Assembly (NCBI GenBank): GCA_014904985.1
Contig: MU128957.1
Coordinates: 47,213 to 111,212, forward strand
DNA from: Hydnum rufescens UP504
Taxonomy: Eukaryota; Basidiomycota; Agaricomycetes; Cantharellales; Hydnaceae
DNA: 64,000 bases
Direction: 5' to 3'
Part shown: piece after piece, positions 1 to 9,847 of the stretch
Numbering within the stretch: position 1 is the stretch's first letter
How the letters are laid out: the number at the start of each line of letters is the position of its first letter
Notes under the pieces: generated by a model
What the model was told of the DNA's origin: nothing
The model's input: the letters and a program-made list of their open reading frames with translations, nothing else
Database searches by the model: none
Program-made: the position numbers and the translations under genes

Positions 1-959
1 GGAGAGTACGGTGAGAAATGAGATGACAAAACAAAGATAAAGGATAGGGTGATGGCGAGGATGCACCACGAGGTCGCAGACAGCAAGTGTTGTGGACCAC
101 AAGATTGGACAATGACATGGACGATTGGACAAAGCTGATAAGAATCATGCACGATAACAATAAGTAACACTGTGAGAATGAGTAGGAGGGAAAGCAAGTA
201 CCAATGGAGAACACTATGCTTTAGCTAGGATACCATGGCTGCTCCAAGGGTCAACGTCTAGTATCACTCTCCAAATTGCATTCCCTTTCATTCAGCCCAA
301 ACATTCTCCTCGCTTGCATCTTGGGTTCTTGAGTTGCAACCCTCTTGCAAATGTCTGCCTGTTTCCACTTTGGTGATCTGACAAAGGTCAGCCACCATTG
401 TGCCCACTGGTAATGTCCGCCAGATTGGCTCCTGGGAGTGTGACTTCACTGGGTGCCAATAGGCATTCACCCATCGGTGTGAGCCAGAAAATCAATCATC
501 TCCGAGACAAATGCAATCCAACAGGTCACAGAACCAGCAGGGTGCTGCAGCAAGAATAGCACTATACCAGTGATGCCGAGAAACGATAATATCAGGCAAC
601 ATCCATCCTTAATCCGAGGGACCAGCGCAATTTTTTTTTATCGACAAACTTAGGGGGATACTGCTTCATAGTCAGATCTCTCTCTTTTTTTGCCATCATT
701 CCTCCTTATATTCACTCTCTGTTTTGTATTTCTTTTTGTATTCTCATGAATGTAATGCATTTATGATATGATATTTGTTGACTCTAAACTTGGGGTGTTG
801 AATGTCAAACTCCAAACTCAAACGTCAAACTTCGAACTTTAACTCCAGGTTTTGAGGAGGCAACATGCTCTGTTGCGTTGAATCTTCATGCCCATGCTTA
901 CCAACTGCTGCCTGATGACGACTGCACTTAGCACTTGCACCATGTTCACTTCTGTTTTT
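1..959. other. No recognisable gene
   Basis: I see no coding region with family motifs here. Open frames are short and lack domain signatures. The sequence from about 630 to 800 (a G-rich tract followed by T-rich and TG-rich sequence) could be the edge of an LTR element, but no partner repeat is in the window, so this is not called. Confidence 0.4.
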
Positions 960-1310
960 TTTCAAGCAACAAGAACGCGAGTTGACGGTCCAGGGAACTC
1001 GCTCTGTTGCGTTCCCTACCCTCACTCTACTTGCTTAAGAATGACCAGTAAGAAAACTTGAGGATCTGGGCTCAACAATCCAAAATCTTATGATGTTCAA
1101 CGCCTAGGTGCATTCTTGGCTCTGGCACAATCAACATGACAAGAGTTGACTGTCTGGGACACAGTTTCTTCTGTCTCCACTTTTGCTCTATCTCAAGTAA
1201 CAAGATCGCGAGTTGGGCATCCAAGGAACTCGCTCTGTTGCATTCCCTGCACTCACTCCGCTTGCTTAACCATGACAAGTGAGCACACTTACAAGAAATC
1301 CAGGTCCAAT
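960..1310 (+). repeat. Two copies of a reiterated gene-5'-end module
   Basis: Two direct copies (about 960-1075 and 1146-1310) of a module seen again at about 2733-2905 and 3660-3925. Each copy has an 'agttgactgtctggg'-type start, a CTCAAGTAACAAGAA-type core, 'gggaactcgct', then a 'cttgcttaag' block followed by a short start-codon-like context. In the last copy the same block leads directly into the ATG at 3879, so the upstream copies look like repeated 5' ends of that gene without the body. Confidence 0.55.
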
Positions 1311-1344
1311 GACAATGTTCAACACCTATTTGAGTCCACACCAT

Positions 1345-2605
1345 GCCCATTTACATTCTTTGCACCAACCAGTATCGTATTGGACTCCAATGATGGTATC
1401 TCCCATGGCCATCCCTATCTATGAGGGTTTTGCAACTTGGTGACATTGGATGGCCTTTTTCTCGGTTGTGCAATGGATTGTGGTTCTGCAGGGATGGCAG
1501 GACACATTGAAGTAGAAGAGGCCTTTTTGGATGTCGATGTGAAGAAAGGTTGTGACAGCATTGGCCAGTATCTTACATTGCTACCTACACCTTCCCATTT
1601 ATGAGCTTTGCACCAACCAGTATCAAATTGGACTCCGATGATGATGTTGCCCATGGCCATCCCAATATACAAGGGTTTTGCAGCTTGGTGATCTTGGATG
1701 GCCTTTTTCTCGGTTGTGCTGATGGACTGCAGTTCTGCAAGGACAGTAGGATGCATCGAAGTAGAAGAGGCCTTTTTGGACATCGATGTGAAGAAAGGTT
1801 GTGACAGCATTGGCCAGTATCTCATGTTGCTACCCACACCTTCCCATTTACGAGCTTCACACTGACCAGTATTGAATTGGACTCCGACGATGGTGTTGCC
1901 CATGGCTGTCCCAATCTATGAGGGTTTCGCAGCTTGGTGATGTTGGATGGCCTTTTTCTCGGTCATGCTGATGGACTGCGGTTCTGCAAGGACAGTAGGA
2001 TGCATCGAAGTAGAAGAGGCCTTTTTGGACATCAATGCGAAGAAAGGTTGTGACAGCATTGGCCAGTATCTTACGTTGCTACCCACACCTTCCCATTTAC
2101 GAGCTTCACACCGACTGGTATCAAATTGGACTCTGACGATGGTGTTGCCCATGGCTGTCCCAATCTACGAGGGTTTCGCAGCTTGGTGATGTTGGATGGC
2201 CTTTTTCTTGGTCATGCCGATGGACTGTGGTTCTGCAAGGACGGTAGGACACATCGAAGTAGAAGAGGCCTTTTTGGACATCGATGCAAAGAAAGGTTGC
2301 GACAGCATTGGCCAGTATCTTATGTTGCTACCCACACCTTCCCATTTACGAGCTTCGCACTGACTGGTATCAAATCAGACTCTGACAATGGTGTTGCCCA
2401 TGGCTGTCCCAATCTACGAGGGTTTCGCAGCTTGGTGATGTTGGATGGCCTTTTTCTTGGTTGTGCTGATGGACTGCGGTTCTGCAAGGATGGTAGGATG
2501 CATCAAAGTAGAAGAGGCCTTTTTGGACGTCAATGTGAAGAAAGGTTGTGACAGCATCAGCCAGTATCTTATGCTACACCTTCCCTATTTACAAACTTGG
2601 CCTCA
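1345..2605. repeat. 249-bp tandem repeat, about five copies
   Basis: A direct repeat with period 248-249 bp. The anchor GGATGGCCTTTTTC recurs at about 1448, 1696, 1945, 2194 and 2443. The copies differ mostly by transitions at CpG/TpG sites. Because 249 is 83 codons, reading frames carry through from unit to unit: long frames are open on the plus strand (2126-2551) and the minus strand (1415-1903, 1916-2152). Decaying partial units follow to about 2740. No protein family is recognised in either translation, so this is probably a minisatellite-type array that happens to be open. Confidence 0.8.
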
Positions 2606-2732
2606 ACTGGTATCATATTGGGGTCCAATGACTCACCCCCTCTATTTATGAACTTCACCCCAGCAGGGATTGTGCTAGACTCTGATGATGATGCCCTGCA
2701 CCTTCCCTATTTACAAACTTTGCCTCAACTGG

Positions 2733-2905
2733 AGAGTTAATTGTCTGGGGCACAGTTTCTTGTGTCTCCACACTTTTACTCTGTCTCAAGTAACAAGAAC
2801 GGGAGTTGGGTGTCTAGGGAACTCGCTTTGTTGGGTTCCCTACACTCACTCTGCTTGCTTAAGAGTGGCCTGTGAGAACACTTATGAGACCCAGAAGACC
2901 CAGTT
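2733..2905 (+). repeat. Third copy of the gene-5'-end module
   Basis: A direct copy of the module at 960-1310, with the same order of blocks: the tctggggcacagtttctt start, the CTCAAGTAACAAGAA core, the gggaactcgct block, then cttgcttaag. It lies just after the 249-bp array. No gene body follows; 2906-3650 shows no recognisable coding sequence. Confidence 0.55.
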
Positions 2906-3878
2906 CTAACGATGATTTCAATGCCTATTTGAGCCCACAGAGTGTGGAGATTTTGCACTGATTGGTGTCATGCTGAACTCCAATGATGGAGTCACCCATG
3001 CTATCCCTATTTATGAACTTTACACCAATGGATATCGATCTGGACTCATGCCCACACCATCCTTATGTATGACAGCTTTGCATGCACTAGTGCCATTCTG
3101 ACTCTGCTGATGGTGTCACCCTCACCCTCACTATCTCTATCTATGAAGGTATTCCATGGCTCGATATATGTTTTGGCTCTGCCAGTGGAACAATGACCTT
3201 CAAGTGAGAGGAGAGTGTTGAGCTGGGACTCAAAATGTGTAATCTAGAAGGGCGACTTTTTCCCCTCATTCTCACTATCTCACAAGCACCCCTTTCCTCT
3301 GCATGGCTACTTACCTGTGATGTGAAAAATAATTGTAACAGCTCAACTGTTCGTTATGTATTCATCTTTACTTCAACATATGCCTAATGAATTACTTGTT
3401 TAGACCGACTGTGTTGGTGTTGAGTTGTTTTTGCTTCCATAGTCGGCAGTTTCCTCACCGAACCACAACCACACCATGACCAGCTGGCCAGCTGGCTTTG
3501 AGACAGCAAACAACACACGCTGTTGTGTTTGTTTTTCATACCTGCTTTGGAGAGGGCTTTTCAGTTGGCCTGCATTGCGTTCTCAAATCTGCTTTCTTAA
3601 TAAGCAGGGAGTTGATCACCTAGGAACATGCTCCAGTGTGTTCTCAGCTTTTACTCCATTACAAGTACAAGGGACAAAACAAGAGTTGATTGTCTGGGGC
3701 GCACTTCTGCATTGCTCACTTTCACTCTATCTCAAGCACCAGGACTACGAGTTGATTGTCCGGAACATACTTTTTTGTGTTCTTTGCTTTTGCTCCCCCT
3801 CAAGTAATAAGAACATGGGTTGATTGTTCAGGGAACTCGCTTAGTTGACCTCCCTACCCTCGCTCTGTTCTCCTAAGC

Positions 3879-6090
3879 ATGGGAAACTCAAAAACTTACA
3901 AGAAACCTAGAGGCCCTGGGTCCAATAAATCTCAACACATAGCTGACTCGTCAGAGCAGCTGCCCCTTCCACCCTGTGTTAACTGTGCCATTGTTGAGCT
4001 AGAACTAAGGTCTCGCCCTTGCCAAGCTGCCTTCAAGGAGCGTACTGGCCCCCCTCATGGTGCAAAGCATCTAGATGAAGTTACACAACAAGGCACAAAA
4101 AGCCAAGCTTCTTGTCATCCTTCACCTCTGGTCCCTATTCCACTATCGTCTTGTGCTTCCAGTCCCCCACCACTCATGTTTTCTTGCCCTCTCACACAAA
4201 CTAAATTGCCCTCCCCAATCGTTGCAACATCTTCATCCCTGGCTCATTTTCCCATGGTCGATGACGGAGCTCTGGAGGATGAAATAAATGCCCCTGAGCA
4301 TCCATTGTTTTTGTCAGATGATGGGTACAGAGTCCGACAGTGATGATCCTGTGGCAGATCAAGACTATGCAGATGATCTTGTTGATGCATCTGCAGCAGA
4401 TCAAGAGGACATCAATAATCTCATTAATGGTGATAATGATGATGATGATGATGATCTGGATGAGGAGGTTGTGTCCTCCATGATGACAGGGGGTCGCTTC
4501 ACCCAGGAACAAGTGCTAGAGGTCAAGGGTCTTGCCAATGACCTGATGGCAGGTCTTAGGCATTGTGTGAAGGCCTGGGAACGTCCTCTTGATGCCATGA
4601 TGTGGATTGCGAATTTGGTCATTGCCACTAAGGAGTGGCAGGCTGGTGGAAATGCATGGAATGCATACCAGAATGCATTTCCTGAAGATCCTGAGAAGGC
4701 AACTTGTAAGTAATATGTTATCTCTCTTCACTCCAGACATCTTTCTAACATTCACGGCCTTTCCAGGATCACATCATGAATATGTGGCAGAGGTGATCAA
4801 GCAGATGTATCTTGCCCTCATTTCCAAACATGGGGGGTCACAATCTGAGGCATGGAAACAAAAGGCGAAGGAGCTGGTAGCAGAGCACACGAAACACAAA
4901 GTTGTGACTGCCCAGAAGATCTCATTGAATGCAGCTGAGTTAGGGAGCCAGATGAAGAGCCTGAACAAGAGATGGTCCGACGATGTTAAATGGGGTGCCA
5001 AGCTCAATATGCACATTATGTACATCATCATATCTGGGAATCCTGATGTTGCTGCATCCAAACATAACACAATGGTGTGTGGGATGAGTGCCATGCAAAA
5101 ATGGTGTAAAGCAGAATTACCAGTCCAAACATCACTTCTACTGAAAATTCATTTGTACATCATTGCCACAGAGGGGCTAATGGGAATACAGCCAACACAA
5201 GCTCCAAAGTGGATGCCCCCTGACATGCATGCCAAGTGGACTGTGTGTACAGCTGAGCTCACATGGCTTTTTGAGGAATGTAGTGGAGCAACTGTTGGAT
5301 CAAAGTTTCCTTGGGGCATGATCCCTGCATTCCTTATATGACATCACCTATGGATCAAAAACTGGCCTGCGACCTGAGAGTTTCCTGATATGCTTGGATT
5401 TACTGTCTCTTCTGTATGAACAGAGCACTGGACCAACCTGTGGAACCGACTGTTCACTGCGGATGATAACAAACATCTCACTGTGAAATGGCTTGAACCA
5501 CCAGAAGATCAGGCTCTACAGCCGACAATGATGCTTGTCCATAATAGTGATGACTTGACATTATGTGTTGCAGATTGGGAGGGTGAGGTTGCTAAGAAGA
5601 AACCATCAGCTAAAGATGGGTCTGTTCCATCTGAGCAAGGTGGAACTTCAGGGGATCCAAATCCAGATGATGGGGCTGATGGGACTACTAGGCCAAACCC
5701 CAAGAGGAGGAGGAAAAATGAGGTCACAGATGGGAGTGGAACTAGAAGGGGGGCAAAGAGGAAGAAGGTGGTCTCAAATCTGATCATAGAAGATGAAGAT
5801 GAGGGCCCTCAGGCCATGTCCACTCACTCAATAGGCCCAGCATTGTCATCTACCTCTACTCCACCATCCCCATTGCCCGTGTTTGGAGTTGGCACTATGG
5901 GCCCCCAATGGCTGATGTTGATGTGACCTTGGTGGCATCATCTACATATCATTCAACCTTCGAATTTATGCCTATGGACATAAATGACTTTCCAATGTCC
6001 AATGTTGACATTGATTTCTCACAGTTCCCAGGCCTGGATATTTTCGAGAATCAGGATCTACTACTGGGCACTCCTGCTGGGCTCTTATGA
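3879..6090 (+). pseudogene. Decayed multi-exon gene, unknown acidic/basic nuclear-type protein
   Basis: I do not recognise a named family. The start is the ATG at 3879, directly after the fourth copy of the reiterated 5' module. The first reading frame (3879-4343) continues in another frame from about 4325, across an acidic Asp/Glu-rich stretch (4380-4480) and a helical segment to 4704. A GT-AG intron (about 4707-4765) leads to a long exon (about 4766-5341) with helical, Trp- and Met-rich sequence. A second likely acceptor lies near 5421, then an exon to 5926 with basic clusters resembling nuclear localisation signals (KRRRKN, RRGAKRKK), and a last acidic segment to 6090. The frame change at about 4325 and the stop near 5341 mean that it is either broken or has introns I misplace. 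The CpG-poor context fits a transposon-associated multicopy gene. Confidence 0.45.
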
Positions 6091-6719
6091 GCATGTTGCT
6101 CTCATCCAGTCCACCCTTAATTTCCTTTTTGTTTAAGTTTGTTCCATAGATTTTGTTTGGTAGATTTTGTTAAGTACAGGATTAGAGCAACCTTAATAAA
6201 TAATCATTTTTAACTATGGCCTTATAATCCACACTATAATTTAGAGATAAGGTATCGCTCTATGTAATATTGATTTTGGACAAATCACTAAGGTCAAATT
6301 TGATGATTGTCAATTGACATCAAAGAAAATTAGCCCTCATTAGGCCAGTGAAATGACCTCAAATGGTACTCCTTTTGAGGTCAGCCCAAGTGGCTGACCG
6401 AGGTGCTCACATGAACTGAGAACTGAAAATGAAAAAATGCTCCCAAGTAATAGCAGGTACCATGAGCTGAGTCCAAAAAACTCCCTCATGTGAACTGAAA
6501 TCGAAAAATGAACCCCTCAGTAGGAGGACCACAAGCTGAGCTTACTGAGCTCCCTTGTGTGAACTGGAAACTGAAAATAATGTTGTGTACCACAAGCCAG
6601 ATATCCAAATCCCCTCGCATGAACTGTAAACTGGAAATACAATGGCGGATGTCTTGATGATGTCAAGAACCATGAGCTGGAAATCTGAATCCCCTCATGC
6701 ACATCCTGAAACAGCAAGC

Positions 6720-7260
6720 TGGGCCCACATAGATTGATAAATCCCCAACAGTAGCAGGTACCATGAGCCAAGCCCAAACTCCCTCACACAAACCAGTAGA
6801 ACAATGGTAGATGTCTTGATGATGTTGTGTGCCATGAGCTGGATATCCAAATCCCCTCTGTGCACCCTGATTGATGAGCTGGATCCATGAAATCCCCTCG
6901 CCCAGGCACCACCTCCATCCCACCTAAAAGACCTGAGAGTCGTGAGCCAAGTCCAGAGACTTCCTCATGCATGTCTCAAAATAGTGTTCTGGGTCCAGGG
7001 CCAGAGCCCACCCAAACACCCACATAAAGAAAACTCCACCTCTTGAACATGCCACAATGGCAATAGAAGATCCCCGAAAGAACACATGGGTACAACAGTC
7101 CCAACAGTCATGATGGACACAGGATGTATCCAGACAAGGGGCCTCAAATGCAGGCTGGAGGATAATCCCAGGTATGAGCAAAGGTTTCCCTATAGGACAG
7201 GTACTCCCAGGCACAGTAATTGCACAGATTGAGAATGGAACAACCAGTTCATGGACACAG
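6720..7260 (-). repeat. Inverted homolog of the TRIM-like element interior
   Basis: Read on the minus strand, this stretch matches the internal part of the small LTR element at 21,730-22,260. The shared landmarks are the same order of a 'ctgggagtacctgt' block, a 'gggtgggctctggccctgg' block, a 'catgcatgaggaagtctctgga' block and a 'tactgttggggattta' block. No LTRs or PBS are visible around this copy, so it is a fragment. The stretch 6100-6720 on its left holds no gene that I can support. Confidence 0.6.
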
Positions 7261-7646
7261 TGTTGACTGCCACAGATTACAGCCCAGAGGTTCACTGGTT
7301 TGTTTTGTGGAATGAAGAACCTTGTGTGTGTTGCAGAGGTACAAACCAGTGGGGGTTTACATGCAGTACCTATGCTATATATAGTAAAAAAGGGGTGGCC
7401 CTAGAATGGGCTGGAACAGCAAAGAAAAGGGAGGCTGAAATTTGGCACATGATATGAATACGTCATAGCCAATAACCACCCATTTCAACATCTGAGGCCA
7501 CCACTTGGTGTTGTAAGGGTGGGCTCAAGGTCCTGCCATGCCTTCTGCCTCTTCTGTCTTGACTTCAGGGCCTGATTGATGCTTCACCTAATGAGGTCTC
7601 TATTGAGCCATAACACAATCCGGAAACTGCCAGTGGACTTTCCCTC

Positions 7647-7790
7647 AGTCTTCTCCCCCTCCAGGTGTCTGCTGAGGTAAAGTCCAGAACCATTCACCCA
7701 CCACTCCAGCATAGTACTTATAACACTATATATAGTCATGGCCTCATTAGGTACTAATATAGTCTTCTCCCCCTCCAGGTGTCTGCTGAG
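7647..7790. repeat. 30-bp direct repeat pair
   Basis: An identical 30-bp block starting AGTCTTCTCCCCCTCCAGG is found at 7647-7676 and 7761-7790. CCTCATTAG/CTAATGAGG words are scattered around the pair. Its meaning is unknown. No gene is recognised between 7260 and 7850. Confidence 0.6.
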
Positions 7791-7856
7791 TCACAGCCTC
7801 ATTAGTCTCTGCCCATTCTCAAGAGCTCAATTATTTATTCAACTTCAGTGCAATAG

Positions 7857-8480
7857 GTGTTACCACTGATGGGTTCACAGAGTACAAAGGTGAGTCTCTC
7901 CCTTCCCCATGTTAAATTATGGGTTGTATCATCTGTTGACTTAATAGGGGGTACCTACTGGCTGGTGATGTCAGGGCAAACATATCATTGCATGTTCCCA
8001 ATTGAACAAGTGGACCACCCATCTCATTGGTTTCTCTATGACCCTGCAGCTCAAGTCCATGCTGCCCAAGCCCAGGGGGTCCCTCTGCACATGGTTGATG
8101 CTGTTCGCTCAGACATTCAGCAATATAATCCTCTCTACTGTATCTACACTAATTTTACTGCATTTGAGCCAGCAACAGATCATGCATATATTGAGATTCT
8201 TGACAAGCCTCCAGCAACATCAGAGATTGTGGCATTATATCATACAGGGAATGCTCCACAACCTGGTCCATGCCAGTTGTATGTGCAGCATGCTGCTGAC
8301 AGTACACCTACAAAAGTACATATATTACATTCATTATATGAGCCACTACAGTACCCATTGTTATTCCCTCATGCAACACCTGGCTGGGGCTCTAACATAT
8401 GCAAACAATTTACTCAGCGGGCATACTATAAAGCACAATTGCTCACTGAGCCATGCTTTGGTGCCCTTGGGCATCTCAGT
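7857..8480 (+). pseudogene. Helitron Rep/helicase N-terminal fragment
   Basis: The translation ends with the pattern HSLYEPLQYPLLFPHATPGWG, which is characteristic of the region upstream of the Rep motifs in Helitron replication-helicase proteins. It is preceded by the typical stretch ending in a HAYIEI word and a 'PATSEIVALYHTGN' word. Only this N-terminal part is present; the Rep HUH motifs and the helicase domain are absent. The frame is cut right after a 'GHLSQ' word by the fold-back MITE at 8481, and no continuation is found beyond it. This is a dead remnant of a rolling-circle transposon, about 210 residues long against well over 1,000 for an intact protein. Confidence 0.65.
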
Positions 8481-8875
8481 CAGCACAGTCAGCCACAAAT
8501 GTAGGTCTAGTTAGATATTACAAGCCTTGCATTTATATAGTCTAACTAGAGGTTTTGATGCTGGGGCCCCTGGGGCTGGCTAACCTGATTTCTGTGATTC
8601 AGGCAGGGGCCCCTGTGTGGGACTTAGAGGGATAAGTGCATATGGCCCACTGTGCAAGTCTGAGATTAGGTGACTGAAGAAAATGCCAAACCCAATATAT
8701 TGAGGTTCTGTGGCCATTCTAAGTCCCACACAGGGGCCCCTGGGGGCCCCTGCCTGAATCACAGAAATCAGGTTAGCTGGCCCCAGGGGCCCCAGCATCA
8801 AAACCTCTAGTTAGACTATATAAATGCAAGGCTTGTAATATCTAACTAGACCTACATTTGTGGCTGACTGTGCTG
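8481..8875. mobile_element. Fold-back MITE (395 bp) with long inverted repeats
   Basis: The left arm (about 8481-8640) and right arm (about 8710-8875) are near-perfect inverted repeats beginning CAGCACAGTCAGCC and ending with its complement. A short unpaired centre lies around 8645-8705. It encodes nothing. It interrupts the Helitron fragment. I could not find a convincing target duplication, so the superfamily is open; hAT-like termini are possible. Confidence 0.75.
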
Positions 8876-9046
8876 CAAGTTTTCAACTCCACCATTTATG
8901 AGATCCTGTATGTCTGTATTGACACCAGTACCTTCATGCTTGAGCTCTTGTAGGCATGCCTGTTGACAAGGAGGAGTCTGGGCAATATGGCTTGCAAGGC
9001 CATGAGCTGAGCTCAGAAGATGGTGACAGTAACCACAGTGGTGCAT
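8876..9046 (-). pseudogene. C2H2-like zinc-finger N-terminus of a transposase (fragment)
   Basis: The minus-strand frame from 9046 encodes a CGYC...H...C pattern (C-x2-C, about 12 residues, H, then C) followed by helical sequence. This resembles the N-terminal finger of agaricomycete CACTA/Plavaka-type transposases. The frame is cut by the MITE at 8875, and its start abuts the fold-back element at 9054. Only some 57 residues remain, so the assignment is tentative. Confidence 0.3.
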
Positions 9047-9053
9047 TAATCTA

Positions 9054-9774
9054 TGGTTGCCAAAGTCAGGTTCAGGTCAGGTTTTGCCCCATTTGAGCAA
9101 AACCTGAACTTAACCAAAACCTGAATCTCCTCAATTGGTAAAACCTGAACCTAACCTGAAGAAAAACCTATGTTAGGTTAGGTTCAGGTTAGGTTCAGGG
9201 TTTAACTCAGGTTCAAACCTGAAATCATGAGCCCCTTCAGACATGAGAAATATCTGAGCTGAACACTGATTTTAATCATAATCCAGAACAAGTCATCAAT
9301 CTGGTGAGTTCCAGAATTATGTAAACAGGTTCATTGGTGGAGAAATATGTTCTTTGAAGTGAAATTAAACATAAAACCTCATGCAAAGTTTACATTGACT
9401 ATACATAGACTATGTATAGTCAATGTAACTTTGCATGAGGTTTTATGTTTAACTTCACTTCAAAGTGACATATCTCTCCACTAAGAAAACTACTTACATA
9501 ATTCTGGAACTTGGCAGAATTGATGACTCATTCTTGATTATGGTTTAAATCAGTGTACAGCTCAGGTATTTCTCATGTCTGAAGGGGCTTGTGATTTCAG
9601 GTTTGAACCTTGGTTAAACCTGAACCTAACCTAAACCTGAAAACCTGGGGGCCCAAAACCTGAACTTAACCTCAACCTGACTTCACCCATGAGGGCAAAA
9701 CCTGAACCTGACCACAGGTCAGGTTCAGGTTCAAACTCAGGTTTCCAAGGTTTGTAACCTAACTTCAGCAACCA
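9054..9774. mobile_element. Fold-back element family 1, copy 1 (TA target site)
   Basis: A 721-bp palindrome centred near 9411. The termini TGGTTGC...GCAACCA are directly flanked by TA (9052-9053 and 9775-9776). The outer parts of both arms are dense in AACCTGA/TCAGGTT words; the inner parts are unique inverted sequence. There is no coding capacity. A second copy lies at 37,068-37,656 and a terminal fragment at about 34,411. A TA target duplication suggests mobilisation by a Tc1/mariner-like transposase. Confidence 0.8.
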
Positions 9775-9847
9775 TAATTAAGTGAGAGCTGGGAAAAAGT
9801 AATGCTGTGATAGTGGGTATGGTGTAGAGTCATTGAGTCAATTTTCA

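Noticed and set aside
1415..1903. Minus-strand 162-residue repeat ORF as a protein-coding gene
   Set aside because: It is open only because the 249-bp unit is a multiple of three; the same region is open on the other strand and no family or splice context is seen.
9058..9770. AACCTGA/TCAGGTT runs as telomeric sequence
   Set aside because: Basidiomycete telomeres are TTAGGG; these words are irregular and confined to fold-back element arms.
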